This document shows positions 48,337 to 60,193 of a stretch of 64,000 bases of DNA, piece after piece; position 1 is the first letter of the stretch; each line of letters starts with the position of its first letter. The stretch is from Pseudeuparius sepicola (taxonomy: Eukaryota; Arthropoda; Insecta; Coleoptera; Anthribidae), in assembly GCA_963920635.1 (NCBI GenBank), contig OY987298.1, positions 126,179,735-126,243,734 on the forward strand. Reading direction: 5' to 3'. The notes below the pieces were generated by a model, which had not been told where the DNA came from, did no database searches, and was given only the letters and a program-made list of their open reading frames with translations. A program made the translations under genes and the position numbers.

Positions 48337-49126
48337 TTTTATACCCACATCATGATTATACCTTAAGTTAACTAACTTCACACTAATATAATGCTAATGC
48401 CTTTCTTGGAGTTTCGTTTTCAAAATACGAGGTGATGGGATTTCAAAAAATATGAAATTTTCAATTTTATTGAAACTATTATTTTAGTCTCATGATAATA
48501 ATATTTTTAAAAAACGTATACGCAATCGTTTGAAATTGCAACAAAACTTTAGCTCTAAAATGGAACGGAGTTCCGGGTCATAAAAACAGCGGAAGCGGAA
48601 GGAGCAAAGCGTCCTCCTAAACTGCTAAAAGCCGGTCGGAACTATAAATATGGAGTGATTACAGTTGGATGTCATTAAAATTCTGACGATGTTCCTCCCG
48701 GGCCCATTTTGCGTCGCATTTGGCCTTGTTTGTTTTACGGATGCAAACTTAACTGCTTAGGGGGGCTCTAACTAGAAGTTTGTTGTTCGCTACATTAGAT
48801 TAACAGCGCGCCCTCCCCCGTTAAAAGAGTCACGGTTTGCGCAGTCGCAATTTGCCTAAACTGCACCAGCAAATATGCGTTGAGGAAAGTAAACAAGCGC
48901 GGCTTGTCGAGGCCGCCTGCTGCAAATAAAGTCTTTGAACTGTGCAAACTGTTGCATTTAAAGGATCTACGGTATACAAGAATGTGTGTACCTTTCCGTG
49001 CGAACCATTTCGTTCTATCAGTAGGAGCGAATTGCTTTATAGTATTTTTTACCAACGTGTTAGTGAAGGTGATTTCACGGCAAACATTTCTATCGATTTT
49101 AATCGATAAGAATCCTACACAATATA

Positions 49127-49493
49127 CTATACTAAAATCAAGCAATCCGTACGCCTGGCGTAAATAAAACCACGTGTTCAATGACGATCCGCGATTGGTC
49201 GGTAGGCTATAAAGTTTCATCCGAGTCGGCAACAGGGACGTACTCGATCGAAAAAGTGTAGTTACGCGGTTTTACCTTGTTGTTTTCAGCTATTTAGACA
49301 CTGCCACAAATAATTTTATCGATGTTTTGAACCATTTTAATTAAGCCAATAATTCTTTTCCCAAATATTTTGATGTAAACCATTGTAAAACTAAAATTAA
49401 ATAAAGGTCGTGCCTCAGTGCGGCCCTGGCGAATATTTTAACTCACGTGCTCTTGTTTACGCCAGGCGTAAGAGTTGCTCGATTTTACTATAG
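49127..49493. mobile_element. MITE family 'CTATACTAAAATCGAGCAA', copy B
   Basis: Inverted copy of 37892-38264, 367 bp, sharing TTCAATGACG, GGTAGGCTATA, GCTATTTAGACACTGCCACA and AGGTCGTGCCTCAGTGCGGC blocks. Both ends are conserved. Confidence 0.8.
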
Positions 49494-49690
49494 ACAAATT
49501 TGACGGTAATACCAGGTGTATACCTAAATTATCCTATATTAGTTATTATTAGTAATAAGTAAGTTATTGCAATTATCATATTTATTTTCCCAGACGATCG
49601 GTCGTCAATTTAATACTAGGGTATTGTAATGCCCAGACCAGCGCATAAGGCCAGAATATTTAAAACTATAATATTCCTACAGTATCCTAG

Positions 49691-49927
49691 AGAGGCCCAG
49701 CATTTCATATTCCTAAAAATCACCGTTCCTATGGAGCTCTTCCGACCGCACGTGTCAAGGTTAAGCGCGGAGCCAAATTCGCCAGGCAGATCATGCCACA
49801 CCGCGATGCGCGCGACGCAAATCGTGGTTCTCCAGTGCTAATGCAGCCTCCACCAGATGCCAGGGGAACCCCTGCCCGATTGAAGAGGGCAGGTGGCCAC
49901 CCCTGCAGCCAACCAGTCACCCAGTAA
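49691..49927 (+). CDS. Unrecognised Arg/Pro-rich ORF in a GC-rich island
   Basis: A 78-codon stretch without stops ends at TAA 49925, reading for example ALPTARVKVKRGAKFARQIM and QPPPDARGTPARLKRAGG. GC content is much higher than around it, and both strands are open for long distances, so composition alone may explain it. A retrotransposon gag or integrase tail is possible but no motif confirms that. No clear start codon. Confidence 0.18.
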   Translation, partial: RGPAFHIPKNHRSYGALPTARVKVKRGAKFARQIMPHRDARDANRGSPVLMQPPPDARGTPARLKRAGGHPCSQPVTQ

Positions 49928-50397
49928 AAATGAAGAAAATCAAGAAAGAAATACTCTCCTAGCACCGCAGTAAGTTTGGGCTGACCAAGAAGCCAAATAT
50001 TTGTGTTTTGATTCCTTTGTGTCTGAATTGCCTTTTTATTTTTGAATTTTGAATTATTTTGGATGCTTTTAGAGAAATTGAATTTATTGTGCATTTTTAA
50101 TTAATTAAAAATAATTTAATAACTTTTGTGAACCATATTATGATTTTTGGGAATTTATTTGGAACCATATTATTTCACTGTAGATGTCAGAATTTGTAAT
50201 TTATTCAAACAGAAATAATCTTGTAACTTTTATTGGGAAATTGAAATGGATTTGGGAAACTATTTAAAGTCAATTATTTTGGGGTTGAAATCAGAATCTT
50301 GTTTTTAATAGAACTATTTTATGTCGGAATTTTTCGAGTAATTTGAATTACATTTTTATACGAACTTGTGTTGAAAATTAAACAAAGCTATACAGGG

Positions 50398-50475
50398 TCA
50401 AGTAATTTTATCCTACAGAGTCAAGTAATTTTGTTCTATTTAGGAAATCAAGTAATTTTATTCTAGTTGGGGAAT
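50398..50475 (+). repeat. Three-unit tandem repeat of TCAAGTAATTTTATTCTA
   Basis: TCAAGTAATTTT(A/G)T(C/T)CTA occurs three times in 78 bp, spaced 25-30 bp apart. Confidence 0.65.
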
Positions 50476-50921
50476 CTTTTGCAATTTTTGTATTTTAATC
50501 TGAAGGTTTGTTCTTTTATGCCATAGTTATGTATTTGTGCCATTTTGTCATATTGTTTTGTGTCTTATTTTAAATTCTATTGTTTATCAGTGTACCTTGT
50601 GAAACGTTTGGATCTTGTTACTTAGAAAGGGGTCACATTTCAGATATCTTGAGTGTAGCATTGTGCGAATTTATAGGTTTTTAATTTTATTCAATAATAA
50701 TTATTGCACATGTTTTAAACTTCCTATTGAACTGTATTTTGTTAATCCAATGTACGGTGTCGTATTTACTTTTAATATACATATCAAACTATCCCTGTGT
50801 TTCCGTCATACCCCTTAGGCCCACACTAAAAAGAATATTGTGGCTCGCCCTATACAAATCCGCTCGCCAACTTTTACCACCAACAAAAAGGGCCGAGACC
50901 ACCACAGTATTCATAGAAAAA

Positions 50922-51606
50922 AGTATTCACAGAAAAAAGCGCACAGCGAAATATGCTCGCACGGATAAATGCTCACGGGGAGATATGCACACAGGGATAG
51001 ATGCGCTCGGTGAAATAAGCCCACTCATTAGTGGGAGTAAGTTTTGGAGTAAGACCCTTTTTCGATACTAAAATATTTTTTGTGAGCAGTACGTCAAAAT
51101 TTCATTAAAAAAAGTTGTTCAGCATCAAAAAATAATATGTCCTAGTATACAAAATTAAATATTTTCAAGCACTTTCAATTTGGATTTATTCGATAATAAT
51201 TTCTGTAAATTAAAGATGCAAGCTGGATGTAGCTTTGAATTTTTTTACTAGCACATCTAAATCAGAAGGGACATTTCCTTGAGATTTATTTTGGAAATCG
51301 AAGGCACAGTATTTTATATATCGAAAATTTAGACAAAAATATATTTTGTACAGTAAAGTGCCCTTTCTGAAAGAGAATTAACAAAATGTTTTTAATAAAA
51401 GCAGAACAGTGATTTAATACAAATTGCATGCGAGCATATTTCGCTGTGCGCTTTTTACCTGTGCGATATTTCCTCTGTGGGCATTTTTCCGTGTGGGCAT
51501 ATTTCGCCGTGGACTTTTTTTTGTGCTCATATATGCAAGTGCGCTTTTTTCTGTGAGCATATTTCGCTTGGGCTTTTTTCGTTTGGGGTTATTTCGGGAA
51601 TTCCAT
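50922..51606. repeat. Inverted pair of ~31-bp minisatellite blocks
   Basis: The right block (51424-51606) contains about six units like GAGCATATTTCGCTGTGCGC plus TTTTTTCTGT. The left block (50922-51028) contains about four units of the inverse (AAAAAAGCGCACAGCGAAAT ATGCTC). The blocks face each other across ~400 bp of unique AT-rich DNA. Subterminal tandem repeats in mirror orientation are typical of the ends of some DNA transposons, but no terminus or target duplication could be set. The right block's minus strand translates as a repetitive K/N/M-rich ORF that is merely the repeat. Confidence 0.7.
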
Positions 51607-51623
51607 GCGGACATATTATACAC

Positions 51624-52841
51624 CAGTAAAAAAAATCGGTGTAAATCTTTATCGTGTAAGTGGTGAAAGAAATTTGGTGAAAATTTGACACGAAAATTGG
51701 TGGATTCGAAATATCTTCCAAACCTCATTTGGTAAAATTCACACTACAACAAATTCGTTAATTTTAAGACTTAGGGGTGTAATTTTTTTATATTTCTAAG
51801 ACGGTTTGGTGTTTGTTCACACCACACGGTGTTCCTTAACACCATTTGGTGTCCTTTAGCACTAAGATGTGTCAAATTGAACGTATTAACACAAGTCCGT
51901 GTTAGGTAGATGAGAGGGGGAAGTTATTTCACCAGTTATGGGTGTAAAATCTTAGGCAATCGAAGCCATGGCATCAGTTGTTTGTCGAACGTGTCGAGCG
52001 ACGGAGCTTATCATTTTGTGTGACGTGTGAGCTATAATAATAGTTATAAAAGTGATTCTACCGACCGGTAGTGCAAAAATGGTGTTGTTATGTAAAGTAA
52101 AATTTCATAGTGAGTCATATGGATTAAAACGACAGGCGAATATGCAGATATGACGACGAAAGGTACGGATTTTAAATTATATGACTGTTCTGATTGTTTT
52201 GATTCCTGCTGAGTGGCTCCGACTTAGTTCGGACCTGCTTGTGATTGTGAGAACAGGCCTATCTAACTAAATTGCTGTGTCGCAACGTTTGAAGTTTCTT
52301 TTTGTCTCACACTGACAATTCTGTAAGGCAACAGTTTATTTTTTTATACAAATTTGTAAGGAATCCATCGTATATTTTGGAACTGAAATAAAGTATTTTC
52401 TTTACTTATTATCGTTTATTATTTCTTACAAATAATTTAAATTGAAGACCAAGCACATAATATGTATTATGCCTGGTTAATACAGCTTGTTTATCTTTAA
52501 GTTTTATTTTATTTTTACAAGTAACACATTTCCTTAATTTGAACTTATCAATGATATTGGATATTTATTTAGAATAAAGTACATGTAAAACTATAATAGA
52601 GAAATAAGAAGAAAATAGGAATACCAAATAAATTAAATGACACCATTTTGACTGAATTGCGTGTAAAAGTTACCCAACCCGGTGTTAATCTTACACAATG
52701 CCGTGTTAAATATTCACACCAGCATTGACACCAGAACATGTGGTAAAATTGACCAAAAAAGAAGGTGTAAAATTTACCAGATATGGTGTGGACTTATATA
52801 GACCACTTTTCGTGTCAAATTTAACAAGGGATCTTTTACTG
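51624..52841. mobile_element. Non-autonomous element with GGTGTAAA subterminal motifs
   Basis: CAGTAAAA begins at 51624 and TTTTACTG ends at 52841. The first and last ~250 bp are packed with ACACC/GGTGT motifs in varied orientation (GGTGTAAAATTTACC, AACACCATTTGGTGTCC, GTGTTAA, TGGTGT). The middle is ordinary AT-rich sequence without a gene. Many short subterminal motifs suggest transposase binding sites. Superfamily is unresolved, since the 8 bp beyond each end do not match. Confidence 0.6.
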
Positions 52842-53316
52842 TGCATTGTTTCCTAGCGATTGCTAAGCGAGTGCAAACAGTAGCGGAATCAGCCCGTTAA
52901 AATTTAAGAGAATGCTATAGAATCTTAATTTCTATGCTAAACTGCTTAAGTTTATTGAAATAATAAAAAAAAAAAAATGAAAACAATATTTCACATAATA
53001 TCAGGTATATCACATGGAAAACAAAATAATAATATTGTTGCACTTGGCAAGGTATCAGGAAAACAATATGAAAATCCAAGTATAGGTATTGTACTGAATC
53101 TCAACAATAACAGTCCAAACTCTTTGCCTTGGTTACCACCTTCATTGTTTAGCCTTCACAAATAAACTTGTCATTATACTGTTGCTGACCAAGAATATTC
53201 TTTCAACTCCAAAAATCGCACTAATCATAAAGTTCTAGTCAATTTCTAGAAAACCTATGGAAGCTCTAAAGGGAAAACAATGAAAAATAAAAAAAAATGG
53301 TCCCTGGGGGCCTCTG

Positions 53317-53640
53317 GCGGCACCGTCGCAATGATAAAGGCCCACCAGCTGGCGACGCGAAACGCCACTACGTCATCACAGCGTGGTAGCTTTGTGTAGT
53401 TGTTTACGTTTACTTGTATGGCGTTTTTCCTGTTTTAAAGAACGTTTGTTGTGTTTATCGTGTTTTGGACTGTTTTTTTAGTAATATAGGACGTTTAATT
53501 TTATTAATACGGTGTCAAAACAGCAGTGACTTCCGTTCCCAACTGCAAGGGAAACTACAAAGGCGGTCCTAAAGTGTCCGTTTTTTCCTTCCCTAAAGAC
53601 CCCATTTTAAGGGAAAAGTGAGTTAAGGCCATCAGAAGAG
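53317..53640 (+). repeat. THAP-element 5' region, copy at 53 kb
   Basis: Shares GCACC.TCGCAATGATAAAGG and AGCTGGCGACGCGAAACG with the copy at 23.26 kb, and then leads, after ~130 bp, into the same THAP frame. It contains a CRE-like ACTACGTCATCAC, so it may act as promoter. Confidence 0.6.
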
Positions 53641-53665
53641 ATTTTGTTCCTATACAGTCTTCCAG
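53532..53665 (+). pseudogene. THAP zinc-finger N-terminus 3, longest decayed copy
   Basis: The frame reads SVPNCKGNYKGGPKVSVFSF, PKDPILREK, stop, VKAIRRDFVPIQSSRV. This covers the THAP C-X4-C region (its first Cys and the Met are lost), the FPKDP turn, REK(W)xKAIRRDF and SSRV, just before the expected Cys-X2-His. The TGA at 53619 replaces the invariant Trp of THAP domains, a one-base change. It is near-identical to the copy at 23.8 kb over the first 30 residues. Nothing recognisable follows; an open frame at 53873-54160 has no known domain. Confidence 0.7.
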
Positions 53666-53669
53666 GGTA

Positions 53670-54760
53670 AAAGTGGTTTTGGTTTGGACTAAGTTTGGAC
53701 AGTTTTATACCTCACAATTTTACATGATTAAACGGAACCACCTTAAAATCAGGAAGTTTTATGGCTTTATTTATTCTAATTTAGTTGTATATAGGCACGC
53801 AAATAAGAAATAATTGGCATTAACGAAAATTTTACCGGTAGATATCAAAATGTACGAAAAGCCCTTGAAAATGTGACTTTCACTCTGGCAGATTATTATC
53901 CGTTTTTTAAAACCATGGAAACAATCATTTTAAAGTGTTTTTACCAAATTTACCAAGTTGACATCTCTAAATTTGAATTTGGCGCCTTAGGCCCACCTCC
54001 CTTGAATGACTCATCGCTTTCAGATGCCGGTCCTTGTCATTGCGACGGTGCCGCCTCAGGCCAACAAAGATGTAACGGAAAATGCCTCCAAACTAATCAT
54101 AAAAATTATAAAACTGCACGTAGAATACCGAAACTTAAAATTTATCTGCCATACCTTTGAGTAGGTTACAAAACAGCATACAAGCATGTTCAATAAAAGC
54201 TAATTTTTTTGTTAATTTTTTTTATCTTCTTCATACTAACTAAAAACAGATTCCATACAAAATTCACACTGTTTTACATTGTGTGCAATATCAGAATATA
54301 CCTAACCATTTGTCAAAATACTAAGACGTTGAAATATTTAATTCAGATTTCTTATTAAATTTGATTATTTTATGATATAAATGAGAATTATTGTAATAAT
54401 GTTAAATATAGCAACGAATCGTAGCTTATTCCATTTTAAAATCTGAGATGCCCTGGCTTAGCGCTTAAAATGAATAGAAATAAATAAATCACGGGAACCG
54501 GAACAGCTGCATGTACTTCAAGCCTCTTTATAAATTAATGACGGAGGTCAGTAGGGTTGGAACCCACGGTACAATTGCGGCCCCTAATTCGTCTTCTCTC
54601 CAGCTATGTGGGCAGACCCATTTTTATGTTTGATTAGAAATGCTTCAGTCCAAAAATAGATTAAACCAACTATTATCTGCCAAAAAAAAAAATTTAAATT
54701 AGCTGTCATTTTAAAAAGTTTACATAACTTCAATTGCCGAGGGGCAAGAAACAAAATAAA
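53670..54760. other. Unannotated stretch after THAP copy 3
   Basis: Contains one 95-codon frame (53873-54160) rich in Cys near its end (CHCDGAASGQQRCNGKC) but of unknown type. Otherwise AT-rich. Confidence 0.3.
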
Positions 54761-54764
54761 CTAG

Positions 54765-55275
54765 CCACAAAAATCGTCATTTTATTAGCTTTGTGGTGAA
54801 TTTGAGGTATACTTGTCTGTCCGTCTTGATATTGTTGATAACGTTTGAAAAGTCTGTGCTGAATTAAATAGTTATTTACATTGCGAGATGCGTAAGCGTA
54901 TACTAATTTTTTGACCTGAGCAGCAAGTGTCACGTTTCTGACAGCAAATGAAATCCCACGTACCGAGACCTACATCAGAGCCCTCTGTAAATGGGTCGCC
55001 GAACTGTTTATTTTAACGTTCAATTTCCATTCTCATCTTCTCTAATTCTGTGTAGCTGTCATTCCTGTCACTGCCTTCTGATCGATCGAGCTATTTGACG
55101 TCAAGACCATTCCCGCGCTTTTCGTATCGTTTCAAATGAATAGCTCAAGGTCACAACTTTAATCATTTATTGCAAATTAAATATTGCGATTTGAGGGCTA
55201 CTATTTGGTATGTGCTCTTTCTATAGATAGGCAAATATATTAAAGAACTAAAAAAAATTATTCAAGTTCCCCATT
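54765..55275 (-). repeat. Dispersed repeat, inverted relative to 27608-28405
   Basis: Matches the family at 27.6-28.4 kb in inverted orientation (for example CTTCTGATCGATCGAGCTAT, GAGGGCTACTATTTGGTA, TTACATTGCGAGATGCGTAA). This copy lacks the tRNA-like insert. Confidence 0.65.
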
Positions 55276-55279
55276 ATAC

Positions 55280-56505
55280 AAGTAATAATTTAAAAGCTTC
55301 TAAGAGCCCCGAACCCGAAGAATTGTGTTCAGGAATTATTTAACGAGTGCTGACGAAGAAGGCGGAAGAGCTCCTATTGTCGTCGCTAAGATTATATATT
55401 TTTTTATATAAGAATAATTGCTTAAACCATTGTTGGACACTAGAATCATGCCAGATCTAACGCTATTATTATTATTTATTCAGTTACAAGATAAACATAT
55501 AATAATTAAACCGGCTTTAAATTTAAATAAAACATAAATCAGTAAGCTAATCGCAAGCGAAAGAGAAAGGAAGTCTAGCAATGCTACTCTACTTAACCGC
55601 CACTCAAGCAACCATAGCAAGAAAACACAGATAGCTCAAGCAAGCAGAACAGAAATATCATAAATTGGACTTTACAATTTAGACGAATAATAGCTACTTA
55701 TCAATGAAGGGTAAACTAGAAAAATAAATATAATGGTAGCAATAATTTATTCTAATTAACCAAAATGGAACATCCACAGAGACATCCAAAACACTTTTTT
55801 AAAAACGGTAATGCACAAAAAGTTAAATGAGAAGTAGGTATGAGATTTCCTAACCGTGATATAAAGATTAAATTATTATTAGTGTTCAATTTTTTTAAAT
55901 TTCCGGGTAAGCTATTGGATAGCAGTTATAAATAATAAATGAGCGAGTATACAGTATACATAGCTGTTCGATGACAAGGGATCAAAAATAAATTCTTACA
56001 TCTGGTATTATTAGAACGAGTAGAGGAACAAGGAGCAAACTTATATTTTATTTTACGCTTATTTTATTTTAAGCTTATTATTTTATTCTTTTTCTATCAA
56101 CCGAATCTAAACAGGGGCTGTACAAGAAAATACAATAGCTGCATATGGGTCGTCGGATTATAGGACAAAATAAATCAAACCAAATTTTTACACTATGTCA
56201 AATTTTCGACTATAATTTTTTAGGACTGAAAATGAAAAAAAAAACCTGAATAATTATAATAAAAATATAATATTGCAATAAACACCAAAATATACAAGGT
56301 ATCACCCTACAAAAACCTCGTTAAGTATAAAGAATCGCACACAAGAATGATGTTTTCTTTTCTGTTTTTTTTTCTGTATTTCTGCTTTATGTTTTCATGT
56401 CTTTTCATTTCCTTATTACAATTGTTAGTGTTTATATACATACCGGCGCAACATCATTTCTTACTTGATTTTCTACCTAGAGTTGCAACAATCTCTATAT
56501 ATGCT
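55280..56505. other. Unannotated AT-rich stretch
   Basis: No gene or repeat boundary was recognised. Confidence 0.35.
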
Positions 56506-56512
56506 TTTTATA

Positions 56513-56697
56513 CAGGGTGCCCCAAAAGTAATGGGACATAGAGCAACTGCATATATTTTGTGCCATAATATGACGATTGTGGCCAATAATATGCCTTATA
56601 GGAATGTTGTTTGTTTAAGAGAAGTTGAAGTTCATTTTTTTGAAATAGAATTATGGCTATATTTTAGGAGATGCTCCATTACTTTTGGCGCACCCTG
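56513..56697. mobile_element. MITE, 185 bp, mariner-type
   Basis: TA flanks CAGGGTGCCCCAAAAGTAAT and ATTACTTTTGGCGCACCCTG. Short terminal repeats of about 25 bp enclose AT-rich DNA. Confidence 0.88.
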
Positions 56698-57435
56698 TAT
56701 AATAAGAAAAAAGAGACATGGCAAAAACATTTTCAATATCTGAAATTACAGCTTTTTGAATTAACGTTTTATTATCATAGAACTATGCAACTAATGTTTT
56801 CCATAACAATAAGCGAAATCATGACCATAGCTAAAAGTTGAACCAGGATTCTCAACGAATAATATTACAATAAACTTAAATTTCTCAAATCCTCGAAGAA
56901 ATTTAAATGAATATTATTATAATAAAGTAAATATAATAAAACGTTGCTTTTTTCAAATATTCTCACGATATCTTTCTTCAGAATTCGATAAATATGTCTA
57001 TATTTAGTTCCTTTAATTGAATTATTTTTTAATTCTGAGGATTCTGTGCCACGTCAATTTCATCTCGACTATCACTGACACAAATATTTTGAAGATTGCT
57101 TTCTTTTGAGATTCAGTAATAACTAATAACCATTATCACAGAAATCATTGCCTATTGCACAGTTATTTATTCTTTGCTAACATTGCAGTATTTCTATGCA
57201 GAATATCTCATAGTTACTCAAAAAAAATCTAATGGTGTCAAAATTCACTACACTATGTTCTTAGCACAACCCTGCTTTCACCACCCAATGAAATAGGTAC
57301 CTACTATTATAATTAATTCTTCTTAGAACTTGATCCTTATAAATTAGCTATTGCATCTAGTAAAACGTTACCTATGTATTATTTTCATTTTAATTGCCAA
57401 TTTCAATTTCAGAAGCGCGAGTTTCTCCTATTGTC

Positions 57436-57595
57436 AGATGCCAATTTACAAACTCACGATCTGATGCAAAACAAAGAGCTGGCTATCGCTGTTTTATATT
57501 CAGCTCAATAGATAACCCCCGTTACGCCGATAAAGAAGAAACAAATGGAGTTTCGGTTCGATCGGCTTCGAATTATTTTCGAAAAAAGTCGTGAT
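57436..57595 (+). repeat. Diverged direct repeat of 62720-62885
   Basis: CAATTTACAAA, GGCTATCGCT, CCCGTTACG, GATAAA(G/A)..AAACAAATGG and AAAAAAG(T/C)CGTGAT appear in the same order in both places. Similarity is moderate. Neither copy shows an intact frame, so it is an old repeat or duplicated exon relic. Confidence 0.45.
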
Positions 57596-58003
57596 GTTTC
57601 ATACATAATTAAGAAGGTCCCGGATCGCGTTCAATATTCCCTCCGGACAGAACACAAAAAGGATTTTACGAGAGTTACCATTTCGCTTGTGTCGTGCAGG
57701 GCATAAAGTGGTGATTGGGGTTCAGATTGGGACAACCAGTGGTTGTTATACAAACTTGTAGGCAGTTTCGATCTAGAGCTTTCCCCTAAAAAATTGTTTG
57801 CTTTTAACTCTTAATAATTACCCTTCAGTACTAATTTCTAATCGACAAATGTTCTCTGTAGTTTCACTGGCGAAACAGAAAGCGAGTGAGCTGCCGGCTA
57901 CATTGGTTGTAAGACCAATTAAACGCAGTCAAAATGTCTTGATGAAAAGTTTTTAGTTCGTGAAAAAATTATACTGAATTAAAGGAATTTAAGTACCTAT
58001 GTA

Positions 58004-58755
58004 CAGGGTCTTCACGCGAAAACTCCAGAAAAAAGTTTTATTTAAAAGTTGCAAGTTAAGTATACGGCTTTGGAAAGGTAGACTTTTGGTTTATAGAGGA
58101 TGTATCGTAAAAGTTTGACACAATATATTTTTTGTTTTTAATAATAAACATCCTGTATATTTTCGGATATTTTAAAAGAGCTAATTTTTCTGATTGCAAC
58201 GATATATAACATGTTGATATTTACGTTTCCCTTTAGCAAGTTATGTGGACCTAAATTTTCAAAAAAAAAAACAAATCATTTAAGAGATCGCAGTTAGCCA
58301 TGAAATTAAGTCGGATTTTTGTGAGTTATGACAACAAAATGGCAAAAGTTTTAAATATTTCTTCCCACCAGTTTTTTTAGGTATACCCAAAGCAAAAATA
58401 ATGGATATTGAATATTCATTACCATTTTGTTATTGTTTTGATTTACTAAAGTATATAAGTAAGAGATAATCTAGCATAACTATAAAAAAACTGACTTAAT
58501 TTCATGGGTAACTACGATCTCTTAAATGATTTTTTTGTACATTTAGGTCCACATAACTTGCTAAAAGGAAACGTAAATCAACATGTTATACATATCGTTG
58601 CAATCAGAAAAATTAGCTTTTTTAATATATACAAGAATATACAGGATATTTTATTATCTATTAAAAACAATAAATATATTTTGTCCCATTTTTACCACAC
58701 ACCCTGTATAAACTACAAGTCTACCTTTCTAAAGCCTTTCCGCGTGAAGACCCTG
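58004..58755. mobile_element. Inverted-repeat element, 752 bp, mariner-type
   Basis: TA flanks CAGGGTCTTCACGCG and CGCGTGAAGACCCTG. Arms of about 300 bp carry GGTAGACTT, CTGATTGCAACGATAT, GCAAGTTATGTGGACCTAAA and TCATTTAAGAGATCG blocks in inverted order. No gene. Confidence 0.85.
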
Positions 58756-59126
58756 TACAATGTGTTACACTTTCGTGCAGCGCATCACAATTTTACAGGG
58801 AATTCCGGATCAATTTTTACTGTAACGTTATTTGTCGGCAGTGGAAATAAAATTGATAAATTAAACTAAATTAAATTATTTTACCTAGTGGAAATCCAGG
58901 GATAGATAGATAATAACTTCTCTTTATTTTGTTACTTTTACTAACAACGAACGGGCTTAGAAAAGTGGAATATGAGTGGAATTATGGATACGTCTTTTGA
59001 GTGTGTCAAATAAATCATGAAAATATAAATTACATTTTTTTTTAAATCGACACAAACGTCTCAAAATAGTCATTGAAAGCACTAAAATTGACACTAGAGT
59101 AAGTCATTATTATACGATTTCTATAT

Positions 59127-59150
59127 ATATATATATATATATAATAATAA
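59127..59150. repeat. (TA)n microsatellite
   Basis: Ten or so TA units directly upstream of the THAP-containing element. Confidence 0.8.
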
Positions 59151-59270
59151 TATAGTCCAAGAGTCGGCCGCATGATTTCAACTCTCATAAGATTATAGAA
59201 TAAGATGTTACGTAAAGTGTAGAGTATATTCCTTTACTTGAAGCAAGTAGTTTGCCCCAGATAGTATCGG

Positions 59271-60193
59271 CCCGATCATTGTTATTTAAAGAAGTTGTGG
59301 TTAATTTTTAATTTTTTAATAGGTACAACCCGTCTCACGAACATATTTACTACCTACTTTTTCGAAAGAGGTAGTAAATTTCCTAATTGGGTGTTGTACT
59401 TTCCTCCAGTACCGAAAGAAACCTCGAAAATCCGATATTTAACCAAATTCCCGACTCCCGATTTTCAAGTTTCGAGAAACGGGACGGCTGTAGAATTAGC
59501 GAAATTGACGGGAAATCCTGAGGAACCGCTCTTATAAATTGCGTGTTTTTCTCATTTTTGATTTTTCGGGGGCACCGGAAGCATCTGCACCTCACCTGAA
59601 GACTTGACGGAAGCTTTAAAAATTCCGACCCCAGAGCCCCGAGCCGAAATAACTTAGCTGTAGCTCGGCGAAAAAGGGCAATTTCTGACAGTTTTCGGAC
59701 TTTGACTTTTAGGTGACGAGAAATGCCGACCAATCACGTAAAAAAGATGCGTCCCACCTGCGTTGGTCGCTTTTTTCCGCCGAAAATCCCTGATAACTCG
59801 AAAACGGGAAATAATTTACTTGAAGAAGTTTCGTTAAATACGTTGATCCGTTCTCCGGCCATCTCGCCGTTCCTCCAGATCACCAAAAAAACGCGTTTGA
59901 AAAAAAAATTTTCCTGGGCATCAAACGGTATATGGCACTGGCTGAATAGGGGGACTTCGCACACAACTCGCGTCTCCGAGGTCCAGACTTGCCTCCGTCT
60001 TTCACGCCGTATTTAACAGCGGAGGATTTTCGGGGCCCCGAAAATACGCCTATCGGATTTCTAAAGGACCAAGGGACCCTTTTTTATTGTTGCTCCATGG
60101 GCCTTCTCATCTATTTTGTTCTATAATCATATGAGAGTAGATTTGCCTAAAAATTGACCACATAACTTCTTTAAATAACAATGATCGGGCCCA
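59271..60193. repeat. Nested inverted repeat within the THAP element
   Basis: CCCGATCATTGTTATTTAAAGAAGTTGTGG at the left and its inverse at 60160-60191 enclose ~850 bp. The inside is GC-richer (about 59560-60040) with no recognised product. It seems to be a separate insertion. Confidence 0.6.

Noticed and set aside
48795..49232. 145-codon minus-strand frame
   Set aside because: Its start lies within MITE copy B, an equally long frame exists on the other strand, and no domain is recognised.
51414..51728. 104-codon K/N-rich repetitive frame
   Set aside because: It is a direct translation of the 31-bp minisatellite.
56347..56541. Phe/Leu-rich frame resembling a membrane protein
   Set aside because: It arises from a T-rich stretch and runs into a mariner MITE end.
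59383..60016. Overlapping ~97-116-codon frames on both strands in a GC-richer stretch
   Set aside because: Both strands are equally open, no motif is recognised, and the stretch is enclosed by the nested inverted repeat, so coding cannot be supported.
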